Of a DNA stretch of 40,113 nt, positions 14,456-21,983 are shown piece by piece. The translations under genes were made by a program, and so were the position numbers. The notes beneath the pieces were generated by a model, which made no database searches, was not told the DNA's origin, and was given only the letters and a program-made list of their open reading frames with translations. Within the stretch, counting starts at the first letter, position 1. Each line of letters opens with the position of its first letter. Source of the DNA: an uncultured Pseudomonadota bacterium. Its GTDB lineage: Bacteria; Myxococcota_A; UBA796; JAFGLY01. Location of the stretch: the NCBI GenBank assembly GCA_937912125.1, contig CALDOK010000522.1, positions 1 to 40,113 of the forward strand, in the 5' to 3' direction.

Positions 14456-15841
14456 ATGTCACGCGCAGCCACACCCCACAGCTCCACACCCCGTCCACCA
14501 AGCTGGCGAGAGATCGTCCTGCTGGCCCTGCCCGTGGTGATCTCGAAGCTGAGCTTCACCGCCATGGGCCTGGTGGACACCGCCATGGTGGGTCGCCTGG
14601 GGGCGGTCTCCCAGGGTGCCGTGGGCCTGGCGCACACCTGGATCTTCACCCTCGGGGTGCTCGGCCTGGGCATGCTCACAGTGATCAACACCCTCGTCGC
14701 CCAGCACCACGGGGCCGGCCAGCCCCAGGAGTGTGGCCGGGTGCTCGGTCAGGGGATTCGCTTGGCCGTGCTGGTGGGCGGAGCCACCATGGCGCTGCTG
14801 TTCCTCAGCATCCCGATCCTGGGATGGATGGGCCTGGGCGCCGGCGTCGCCGACCTGGGCGGGATCTACACGGCCTGCCGCCTGCTTGGGTTCCCCGCAG
14901 TGTTCGGGTACTGGGTGTACAACAGCTACCTCGAGGGCCTGGGCCGCACCCGCACGCCCATGGTCATCGCGATCCTGGCCAACGGTGTGAACATCGCCCT
15001 GGACTGGCTGCTCATCTTCGGCCCGGGGCCCTTCCCGGAGCTGGGCGTGGCCGGCGCCGGGCTGGCCACGGCGGCCTCGAACATGTTCATGCTGGCCTGC
15101 TTCGTGTGGGTGGTACACCGGCCGGGTTCCGACTACAGCGCGCGCTTCGGGGCCCGCCTGGTGCATGAGCCCCTCGACCTGCAGAGGGCCCGAGAGATGA
15201 TCCGCGTGGGCCTGCCCATGGGCCTGCAGTTCTTCCTCGAGGTGGGCGCTTTCATGCTCTTCGCCGTGATGATCGGCTGGATCGGCGCCGCGGCCTTGGC
15301 CGCCAACCAAGTGGCCATGCGGCTCATCAGCGTCAGCTTCATGACCACCTGGGGCCTGGGCGTGGCCGCCACCACCCTGGTGGGCCGCTACCTCGGAGCT
15401 GGGCTGCCCGTGCTGGCCATCCAGGCCGGGCGGCGCACCATGGCCCTGGGCCTGGGCGTCACCGGGCTGGCCGCGGTGATCTACACCGTGCTGGCGACGC
15501 CCCTGTCGGCCATCTTCACCACCGACGCCGAGGTGCTGCACCTGGCCGCCATGCTGCTGCCGGTGGCCGCCATCTTCCAGGTCTTCGACGGGGTCTGCAT
15601 GATCACCAATGGTGCCCTCAGGGGAGCCGGTGACACCCGCTTCCCCATGTGGGCGGTGGGCTTCATGAGCTGGGCGGTGGGCACGCCGCTGGTCTGGTTG
15701 CTGTCCCAGCCCATGGGGTTGGGTGTCCACGGCGCCTGGCTGGGCATGACGGTGATGATGGTGGGCATGGCGGCGCTGCTGTGGGGCCGCTTCCACCGAT
15801 CCGCCTGGAGCCGGCGCAGCCTGGTGGCGCCGGCCGGGTGA
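14456..15841 (+). CDS. MATE family multidrug/toxin efflux transporter
   Basis: 461 residues, about twelve transmembrane helices in two homologous halves, the usual MATE length. The N-terminal half has WREIVLLALPVVISKLSFTAMGLVDTAMVGRLG, typical of helix 1 and 2 of the family, and YLEGLGRTRTPM in the loop after helix 5. The second half repeats the pattern at about 240-260 (REMIRVGLPMGLQFFLEVGAF) with NGALRGAGDTRFPM near residue 384. It exports cationic or aromatic compounds in exchange for Na+ or H+. A 5' leader with a terminator-type hairpin suggests expression responds to a ligand or to translation. It is followed by an inverted repeat at 15851. Confidence 0.93.
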   Translation: MSRAATPHSSTPRPPSWREIVLLALPVVISKLSFTAMGLVDTAMVGRLGAVSQGAVGLAHTWIFTLGVLGLGMLTVINTLVAQHHGAGQPQECGRVLGQGIRLAVLVGGATMALLFLSIPILGWMGLGAGVADLGGIYTACRLLGFPAVFGYWVYNSYLEGLGRTRTPMVIAILANGVNIALDWLLIFGPGPFPELGVAGAGLATAASNMFMLACFVWVVHRPGSDYSARFGARLVHEPLDLQRAREMIRVGLPMGLQFFLEVGAFMLFAVMIGWIGAAALAANQVAMRLISVSFMTTWGLGVAATTLVGRYLGAGLPVLAIQAGRRTMALGLGVTGLAAVIYTVLATPLSAIFTTDAEVLHLAAMLLPVAAIFQVFDGVCMITNGALRGAGDTRFPMWAVGFMSWAVGTPLVWLLSQPMGLGVHGAWLGMTVMMVGMAALLWGRFHRSAWSRRSLVAPAG

Positions 15842-15850
15842 CATCGATGT

Positions 15851-15887
15851 CCGGGTTTTCCCCGTTCACTACTCGGGAAAAACCCGG
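15851..15887 (+). terminator. Inverted repeat after the MATE gene
   Basis: CCGGGTTTTCCCCG (15851-15864) pairs with CGGGAAAAACCCGG (15874-15887) across 14 positions with one C-A mismatch and a 9-base loop. It begins nine bases past the MATE stop. There is no separate T-tail, but its position and stem length fit a transcription terminator. Confidence 0.65.
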
Positions 15888-15975
15888 GGCGCCCCATCTC
15901 GGTCCGAGAGCCAGGAGAACGTGTCAAGTACTTGTCAACCGCTAACCACATGAAATGCCAGCCGAAACGAATGCA

Positions 15976-16018
15976 AATGTCTCTAAATGTCTCCACCCCG
16001 GGTCTACTCTGGTATTAT
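15976..16018 (+). promoter_or_regulatory. Direct repeats and -10-like element upstream of the anchored acidic protein
   Basis: A tandem direct repeat AAATGTCTCT / AAATGTCTCC spans about 15976-15994, and TATTAT at 16013-16018 lies inside the small palindrome CTGG-TATTAT-CCAG. This is the most AT-rich stretch upstream of the ATG at 16047. A convincing -35 is missing, so a regulator binding the direct repeats is possible. Upstream, CAAGTACTTG (a perfect palindrome) sits near 15925. Confidence 0.3.
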
Positions 16019-16046
16019 CCAGGGTGAACCCGGAGGAACGAGCGCC

Positions 16047-17060
16047 ATGCTGAATCTCCTCATCGTCGTTGTCGTGATCGCCGTCGCGATCTGGATCTGG
16101 ATGACTCGCAAGGACGAGATCATGCAGCTGCTCGGCAAACGCGAAGACAGCGCGCCCCGCAGCGGCACGCCGGGGGACGACAAGAACACCGCCAAGCTGG
16201 TCGGCCACAACCGGCCCGCAGCCCGGAGCGACGCACCCCTCGAAGAGATCGCCCGCAAGCTCTCCCCGCTGGACGTGCCCATGATCCAGGCCCGCTACGA
16301 GAAGCTGGGCATCTGGGAGCACCTCAGTGAGCACCAGGGCGACATGCTGCGGCAGACCATCATGGAGCACTGCCAGCAGGGCAAGGTCGAGCTGTGGTGG
16401 GCCCCGCTGGTGGAGTTCGCCCGCCTCCTCGACTACCAGAAGGGCGAGATGCCGGCCATCATCATGGACGCCAGCTCCCTCGAGGCGCTGCAGGTGCGCA
16501 AGTACCTCTTCGCCCTGGACTACCGCCTGCGCCGCAGCGGCCTGGCCCTCGAAGACATCTTCGGGGCCGATGGGCGAGCGCTGGAGCAGGACCACAAGCT
16601 CAGTGACGGCCCCTACAAGGTGCTCTACAAGGTCCGGGACCGGGCCTTTCGCTTCCCCGTCCAGGTCCAGGACGGCGAGCTCGACATCGAAGGGCTGGTG
16701 CGCACGGTCAACGGCCTGTGCGAGCGCAAGAAGGCCAAGGGGCGCTTCCTGTTGCTGTCCCCCGCCGAGAACCTATGGTGCGTGGTCTACGCCCTGTTCA
16801 CCACCGCCGAGCAGGTCACCCGCTCGAACTGGGCTCACATGCCCCTGCCCGCGGCCCTGACCGAGGAAGACGTGGAGCGGGTCTCTGAGGAGCTCCACAG
16901 CCGAGTCCCGGACAAGGACGCCACCGACGACGGCGAAGTCGACGGCGAAGTCGACAGCGACGGCGACGGCAACGGCGACGGCGACGGCGACAGCGGCGAC
17001 GACACCGACGAGGGCCCCCTCAGGAGTCCTGAGCACCGCGCACCGGACACCGCTCAGTAG
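16047..17060 (+). CDS. Membrane-anchored protein with Asp-rich repeat tail, function unknown
   Basis: I chose the ATG at 16047 because GGAGGAA precedes it and it opens an N-terminal transmembrane anchor (MLNLLIVVVVIAVAIWIW). The result is 337 residues. After a charged linker, residues about 65-285 form a mixed alpha/beta cytoplasmic region (LDVPMIQARYEKLGIWEHLS; EMPAIIMDASSLEALQVRKY; KKAKGRFLLLSPAENLWCVV). The last 40 residues are an acidic low-complexity tail encoded by GAC-GGC hexamers (about 16928-17002). The central part is conserved-looking but unrecognised. Its stop overlaps the convergent hydrolase gene by seven bases. Confidence 0.65.
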   Translation: MLNLLIVVVVIAVAIWIWMTRKDEIMQLLGKREDSAPRSGTPGDDKNTAKLVGHNRPAARSDAPLEEIARKLSPLDVPMIQARYEKLGIWEHLSEHQGDMLRQTIMEHCQQGKVELWWAPLVEFARLLDYQKGEMPAIIMDASSLEALQVRKYLFALDYRLRRSGLALEDIFGADGRALEQDHKLSDGPYKVLYKVRDRAFRFPVQVQDGELDIEGLVRTVNGLCERKKAKGRFLLLSPAENLWCVVYALFTTAEQVTRSNWAHMPLPAALTEEDVERVSEELHSRVPDKDATDDGEVDGEVDSDGDGNGDGDGDSGDDTDEGPLRSPEHRAPDTAQ

Positions 17061-19006
17061 ACGTAGTCCGACTCGTCCAGCACGCAGGGCCCGTCGCCGC
17101 AGGTGTGGACGATGGCGCCCTCTGCGCCGGCCTCGAAGAAGAGCTCGATCTGCTGGTGCACCGGCTCGCAGTGGCGCGGGAAGTAGTGCGCGCCCGTCTC
17201 TTCCGAGGGGCGGTTGGTGTCGTGGGGGCGGCCCAGCTGAGGGTCGAACTGCGCGAGCGCCGTGACCCCTGGGCCCAGGGGCCCTTCCTGTTCCACCAGC
17301 CCCAGCACCGGCTCCACCGCGGGGCTGAGCAGGGTCAGGCCCACCGAGCGGGCCAAGGCGTGGGTGGTCAGGTTGGGCACCTGCTCGTCACCCATGGACT
17401 CCTGCCACAGCAGCGAGCGACCCTGCAGCGCCTGGGCGTGGGTGATGGGGTCCACCGGGTCCCAGAGCAGCTGGGAGACGGCATACAACACCTGGCGGTC
17501 CAAAGGGTCCTCGACCCCATACTCCATCATGGTCTCGAAGGCGGTCCAGTTGCTGGAGCGCTCGAGCATGGTGGACCAGATGGCCCCGCCCACGTGCAGC
17601 ACGGCGAAGTCGATGTCGGCGGTGTGGGCCATGAGGTTGGCGCCCTGGATGCCCCCCAGGGAGATGCCGTAGTAGTAGACGCGGCTGGGGTCCACCAAAG
17701 AGCCAGAGCCGTCGCTGGCCTGGAGCAGCTCCAGATCGGAGAAGCGGGTGCGCACCAGGCGCGGCAACGCCGAGGCGTTGGCCAGGCCCTGGATCATCTT
17801 GTCGGTGAGGTGGTGGAAGGTGCCGAAGTCGCCGGCCACCGCCGCGGCTGCGCCCAGGTCGTTCGTACACAGGCCCCGCCACTCAGTGCCGATCACGATG
17901 GCGCCCAGGCGGTCGGCCAGGGCCTGGACGGCCATGGGATCCTCGTCGTAGAACAGGTACATCTTGGGGGACGCCAGGATCCCGTGGCCGAAGATCACCA
18001 CGGGGGCCGAGCCCGCCGGGGCATCGCGCAGGGACTGGGGCACGAAGACCATCCAGTAGACCCCGTCGTCGCCCTGGGACATGGGCAGGCCGTCAGCCCC
18101 CAGCTCGAAGTCGCCGTCCTCGGTCAGGAAGCCCTCCAGCGCAAACTCACCCTCGGCGATCCGCCAGGCCGAGGGACTGAGCACGTCGCCCTCGTCCACG
18201 CCCCAGCTGTGATCCACGCTGTACTCGGGCAGGGAGGAGGGGTCGGCGGGCAGGTCGACCTCGGCGGCGGCGAGCACATGATCCAGGTGAGCATGCATCA
18301 CCTCCTCGCTGCCGGTGACGAAGTCCCAGGCCAGCACCAGATCCCCGCGGGCCAGCCCCAGGCCCTCGAGCTGCACGAACAGCGCCTCGAAGTGCTCCTG
18401 CTCGCCCGCCAGACTGGGATGGGGCGCGCCCGCCCGCAGGCCGGCGAAGCCTTCGGGGGCCGGCACCGCGCTGCCGTCGGCCTGGCGCAGGGCGCTGGTG
18501 AGCACCACCGCGTGGCGGGTGCCGAAGGCCATGGCCTGGAGCGGACGGATCAGCAGGGCCTGGCTCTCGCCCCCCACGGCGTCGGGGTGCGCGTCGAGCT
18601 CGGCGAACAGCGGCAGCCGCTCCCCGCTGTCGAGGTCGATGAGCTGCACGGGGCAGGCAGGGTCGAGGGAGGCGGCGGGATCGTGCCAGCTGGGGAGGTT
18701 GTCGTCGCCCAAGGCCACACCATCGAAGGCCACCAGGGCCGTGGCCGCCACCGAGAACCCGTCCAGCCGGTTGAGCCGAGCCACATCCACGGGGCTGCCG
18801 CCCTCGCTGTAGGGCAGCAGATCGTCGGGCAGCGCCAGCCGGTGGCCCGTAGCCGAGGCCGCGTCCGGCTCCGTGAGCTGCATGGACGGGAAGGGCAGGA
18901 GCGGAGACTCGTCCACCAGGTACAGGATGCGCCCGTCATCGCTGTCGCCGGGATCCGGGCCGCAGGCGAGGGCCAAGCTGAGCAGGACGAGGGGGATGGA
19001 GCGCAT
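17054..19006 (-). CDS. Alpha/beta-hydrolase lipoprotein (lipase/esterase-like)
   Basis: 650 residues with a lipoprotein signal (MRSIPLVLLSLALAC) and acidic stalk. Residues about 30-300 form a beta-rich N-terminal region like that of bacterial virulence-factor lipases (LLPFPSMQLTEPDAASATG, a recurring opening in that group). The hydrolase half has VVIFGHGILASP (oxyanion region) and the nucleophile elbow YYYGISLGG with S449. Candidate acid and histidine residues lie further on (for example HCEPVHQQIELFF near the end). It is probably an outer-membrane-anchored esterase. It starts 34 bases after the ferredoxin gene on the same strand, so it may share the ptb-buk transcript, though its role is unrelated at sight. 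Confidence 0.82.
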   Translation of the reverse strand: MRSIPLVLLSLALACGPDPGDSDDGRILYLVDESPLLPFPSMQLTEPDAASATGHRLALPDDLLPYSEGGSPVDVARLNRLDGFSVAATALVAFDGVALGDDNLPSWHDPAASLDPACPVQLIDLDSGERLPLFAELDAHPDAVGGESQALLIRPLQAMAFGTRHAVVLTSALRQADGSAVPAPEGFAGLRAGAPHPSLAGEQEHFEALFVQLEGLGLARGDLVLAWDFVTGSEEVMHAHLDHVLAAAEVDLPADPSSLPEYSVDHSWGVDEGDVLSPSAWRIAEGEFALEGFLTEDGDFELGADGLPMSQGDDGVYWMVFVPQSLRDAPAGSAPVVIFGHGILASPKMYLFYDEDPMAVQALADRLGAIVIGTEWRGLCTNDLGAAAAVAGDFGTFHHLTDKMIQGLANASALPRLVRTRFSDLELLQASDGSGSLVDPSRVYYYGISLGGIQGANLMAHTADIDFAVLHVGGAIWSTMLERSSNWTAFETMMEYGVEDPLDRQVLYAVSQLLWDPVDPITHAQALQGRSLLWQESMGDEQVPNLTTHALARSVGLTLLSPAVEPVLGLVEQEGPLGPGVTALAQFDPQLGRPHDTNRPSEETGAHYFPRHCEPVHQQIELFFEAGAEGAIVHTCGDGPCVLDESDYVY

Positions 19007-19040
19007 GAGAACCTCGCGGGGAGGTCCAGGATAGCCCGCT

Positions 19041-19259
19041 TCAGCCCACCTTCGAGATCAGATTCGACGGCACCTCGGCCAGCCAGATGGCGCCGCGGGG
19101 ACACTGAGCGGCCGCCAGGAACGTGGAGCGTTCCTGCCCCTGATGGACCTCTTCGAAGGACGCACGCACCAGCACCCGCCCGACCTCGAACATCGTGGGG
19201 CAGATCTCCGCGCACAGACCACAGTGGAAGCAGGTGTCGGGGTCGATGCGGACGCGCAT
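19041..19259 (-). CDS. Small [4Fe-4S]/[3Fe-4S] ferredoxin
   Basis: 72 residues, preceded by GGAG. Cysteines C10-x2-C13-x2-C16-x3-C20-Pro (DTCFHCGLCAEICP) and a distal C53-Pro (AAQCPRGAI) match short single-cluster ferredoxins in which C10, C13, C16 and the distal Cys usually bind the cluster. It carries electrons in the cytoplasm. It follows buk by 77 bases on the same strand. Next to Ptb/Buk, a partner such as a 2-oxoacid:ferredoxin oxidoreductase would make sense, but none is in the window. Confidence 0.88.
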   Translation of the reverse strand: MRVRIDPDTCFHCGLCAEICPTMFEVGRVLVRASFEEVHQGQERSTFLAAAQCPRGAIWLAEVPSNLISKVG

Positions 19260-19336
19260 GGCTCAGCTCCACCCCCAGCGTCGCCCATTCGGCGGGAAGG
19301 CGCTCGTGAGCGAGCCTACAGCACATGGCTGTTTCG

Positions 19337-20458
19337 CTATTCCGAATGAGCGATGTGATCCGGCGCAGGCACCAGGATCCAACCATCGGGGTAGCGAAGA
19401 ACCGGCTCTCTCCCCGCCAACGCGGCCTGGGCGCCCTCGGCCAGGGCGCGCAGCTCGCACTCGCCTGGGTAACGATGGACGCCGGCGATCCAGCGCACCC
19501 GCGCCTCGACACGCTCCAGCCAGGGCTCACAGCGCGCCATGCCCCCGGTGAGGAGGATCCCGTCCACCTGCCCGCGCACCGCCGCCGCCAGACCGCCGAC
19601 AGCCTTGGCCACCCCGTAGGCCATGGCCTCGAGCACCAGCGCAGCGTGTTCGTCGCCCCCCTCGGCCCGCGCCGTGGCCTCAGCCAGATCGGCGGTGCCC
19701 AGGTGGGCCAGCAGGCCGCCGCCGCTCATCATCCTGCGCTCGAAGGCCGCGCAGTCGAACCCGGGCTGGGCGGCGAGCTCGAGCAGGGCTGTGGCGGGCA
19801 GACCACCGGCACGGCGGGAGGAGAAGGGGCCCTCGTCGGCGCTGTTGTTCACATCGACCACACGGCCCCCCACGAGCAGGGCGACGGAGACGCCGCTGCC
19901 CAGGTGAGCCACGATCAGGCGCATGTCCCCGAGGGGCCTGCCGCTGGCGCGGGCGTGGCGCCGGGCCACAGCCCTGATGTTCAGGGCGTGGAACAGGCTG
20001 ACCCTCGGCAGCTCCGGCAGACCGCTGAGCCGAGCGACGGGCCAGAGCTCATCGACGCTGACGGGGTCGACCACGAAGGAGGGAGCCCGCGCGGGCTGGG
20101 CCAGGAGCCAGGCCAGCTCGGCCCCCAGCTTGGAGGGATGATCCACCATCAGGCGACCGCACCGCACGTCCTCGAGCATGGCCTGGTTCACGGCGTAGAC
20201 GCCGCCAGGGAGCGGGCGGTAGGGCCCCCCTCGGCCCACCACGGCGTGCAGGGTGTCAAGGTCCACACCCCAGCCCGCCAGCTGCTGGCGGATGGGTGCC
20301 AGGCGCAGCTCCAGCTGGGCCCGGAGGTCCACCGCCACCCCGTCGAGCTGGGCCTGGGCGTGGTGGATCTCGGCCTGCTGACGGCGACGCTCGCCGTCGA
20401 ACAGGGCCAGCCGGGTGGAGCCGCCCCCCGGGTTGACCGCGAGAACACGGCAGCTCAT
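19337..20458 (-). CDS. buk: Butyrate kinase
   Basis: Converts acyl phosphate (butyryl-, isobutyryl- and related) plus ADP to the free acid and ATP. 373 residues, usual for the family. The acetokinase/ASKHA fold is clear: VLAVNPGGGSTRLALFDG at the N-terminus (phosphate-binding loop), VDPVSVDELWPVARLSGLPE with the family's substrate segment, and RLIVAHLGSGVSVALLVGGRVVDVNNSADEGPFSSRRAG with the second phosphate loop and the buk-type DEGPFS. Its start overlaps the ptb stop in ATGA (20455-20458), so the two are coupled. Together they form the classical substrate-level phosphorylation pair. Confidence 0.93.
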   Translation of the reverse strand: MSCRVLAVNPGGGSTRLALFDGERRRQQAEIHHAQAQLDGVAVDLRAQLELRLAPIRQQLAGWGVDLDTLHAVVGRGGPYRPLPGGVYAVNQAMLEDVRCGRLMVDHPSKLGAELAWLLAQPARAPSFVVDPVSVDELWPVARLSGLPELPRVSLFHALNIRAVARRHARASGRPLGDMRLIVAHLGSGVSVALLVGGRVVDVNNSADEGPFSSRRAGGLPATALLELAAQPGFDCAAFERRMMSGGGLLAHLGTADLAEATARAEGGDEHAALVLEAMAYGVAKAVGGLAAAVRGQVDGILLTGGMARCEPWLERVEARVRWIAGVHRYPGECELRALAEGAQAALAGREPVLRYPDGWILVPAPDHIAHSE

Positions 20459-21360
20459 GCCGAGAACCCAGGGTGCACGGCGATGGCCAAGGCCAGGGAG
20501 CGCAGCCGGGTGGCCGCGTCGTCGGCGCGGGACAGCATGACCACGGGCGCGCTGGCCCCCAGGATCACTCCCGCTCCCCGGGCGCCCGCCAGGTAGAGCA
20601 TGGACTTGCCCAGGATATTGCCCGCCACCACGTCGGGGCAGATCAGCAGATCGGCGCGACCCGCCACGGGCGAGACAACCCCCTTGAGCGCAGCCGCCTT
20701 GGGGGAGACCGCCAGATCGAGGGCATAGGGGCCCGCCACATCAGCCGCGCCCAGAGCGTCCCCGGCAGCGGCCAGCACCAGCGCAGCGGCGTCGATGGAG
20801 GCCCGGTTCCGCGCGTCGGGCAGCTCGGAGGACGACAGCACGGCGACCCGTGGCCGAGCGTAGCCCAGGCGGTGCAAGAAGCTGACGCCCTGCCGCAGGA
20901 TCTCGACCTTGGCGGCCAGATCCGGGGTGGCGACGAGCCCGCTGTCGGTGAGGAACAGGGGGCGGTCCAGCCGGTCGAGCTCGAAGGCGGCCATGTGAGT
21001 GAGCAGGCCCCCACTGCGCAGCCCACGGTCCCGGTCGAGCACCGCGCGCAGGAAGGCCTGGGTAGACGCCGAGCCCTTGACCAGCACCGCGCAGCGGCCG
21101 TCCCGAACCGCGGCGACCGCGGCGCTGAGCGCTCGATCCACGCTGGCATGGTCCTCGATCTCGCTGGACTCGAAGCTCAGGCCGGCGCGCTGCGCCTCGC
21201 GCTCCAGCTCCGCGGCGTCCCCGAACAGCACGGGTCGAACCAGGCCCCGATCCCGCGCCGACGCCATGGCCTCGAGCAGGCCGACACCGCTGGCCGCAGC
21301 GACCGCCACGGGCACAGGTGGACGCTGCGAGAGCTCGGTGAGAATCCGATCGAACAGCAC
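20455..21360 (-). CDS. ptb: Phosphate butyryltransferase
   Basis: Exchanges CoA for phosphate on butyryl-CoA or branched acyl-CoA. The frame is open from 21441, but the GTG at 21360 has GGAGT just before it and yields VLFDRILTELSQRPP and 301 residues, the normal Ptb length. Recognisable segments are VPVAVAAASGVGLLEAMASARDRGLVRPVLFG, the CAVLVKGSASTQAFLRAVLD phosphotransacetylase-family stretch, a HMAAFELDRLDRPLFLTDS region, and ADLLICPDVVAGNILGKSMLYLAGA near the end. First gene of the ptb-buk-ferredoxin set. The alternative phosphate acetyltransferase is less likely because a Buk-type kinase follows. Confidence 0.92.
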   Translation of the reverse strand: MLFDRILTELSQRPPVPVAVAAASGVGLLEAMASARDRGLVRPVLFGDAAELEREAQRAGLSFESSEIEDHASVDRALSAAVAAVRDGRCAVLVKGSASTQAFLRAVLDRDRGLRSGGLLTHMAAFELDRLDRPLFLTDSGLVATPDLAAKVEILRQGVSFLHRLGYARPRVAVLSSSELPDARNRASIDAAALVLAAAGDALGAADVAGPYALDLAVSPKAAALKGVVSPVAGRADLLICPDVVAGNILGKSMLYLAGARGAGVILGASAPVVMLSRADDAATRLRSLALAIAVHPGFSA

Positions 21361-21509
21361 GGGGACTCCAGGCTCGTGGATGGGGTGGGAAGATAGCCCG
21401 AGCACCCCGCGGACACCCGGAGCGCCCCGGCCCGCGAGCATGGATTCGTTCTATCGCACACTGCCTGTTTTGCTGGAGCATACGGGGCCCACCGTGTATA
21501 ACGGACACC

Positions 21510-21980
21510 ATGAGCCTCGAGACCCTGATCGCCACCGCCGCACGCACCCTGGGACCCACCCGGAGCGGCCGGGCCATCGTCTTCGGCAGCGCCCCCCTGG
21601 TGCTCGCCGGCCTACCCCGCAAGCCCCGGGATCTCGACCTGTTCGTATCCGAGGACCTCTACCAGGAGCTCGCGAAAGAGCTGCTCCCCGAGCACACCGA
21701 CGAGCAAGGCCACCGCTTCCTGCTGCTGGCCGAAGGCATCGAGGTCTGGTCCAGCTTCCCCGGTGTGAGCTGGGAACAGGCTTCAGGGCGGGCTCGGCTC
21801 GACCCTCGCACCAGCGGGCTCAAGGTGGCGGACCTGGTGGACGTTCGGGCCACCAAGGTCGCCCTGGGACGACCGCGCGACCTGGCCGACATCGAACTCA
21901 TCGACGCGCTGCTGGGGCCCTTCCCCGAAGAGGACGAGCCCACCGAGAGCGTCGCGCGCGAGCTACCCAGCGCTCCCTGA
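21510..21980 (+). CDS. Nucleotidyltransferase-fold protein (minimal, AbiEii-like)
   Basis: 156 residues. GRAIVFGSAPLVLAGLPRKPRDLDLFVS contains the GS...DLD pattern of the nucleotidyltransferase superfamily. The later segment SGLKVADLVDVRATKVALGRPRDLADIELIDALL is the helix pair common to AbiEii/MNT-type proteins. Such proteins may be antitoxin/toxin partners or may be inactive. No partner gene is adjacent: ptb is divergent and tryptophanase is convergent. No Shine-Dalgarno is evident. A TATAAC sequence ends seven bases before the ATG, which would place the RNA start at or near the start codon (possible leaderless message). Confidence 0.7.
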   Translation: MSLETLIATAARTLGPTRSGRAIVFGSAPLVLAGLPRKPRDLDLFVSEDLYQELAKELLPEHTDEQGHRFLLLAEGIEVWSSFPGVSWEQASGRARLDPRTSGLKVADLVDVRATKVALGRPRDLADIELIDALLGPFPEEDEPTESVARELPSAP

Positions 21981-21983
21981 CCC

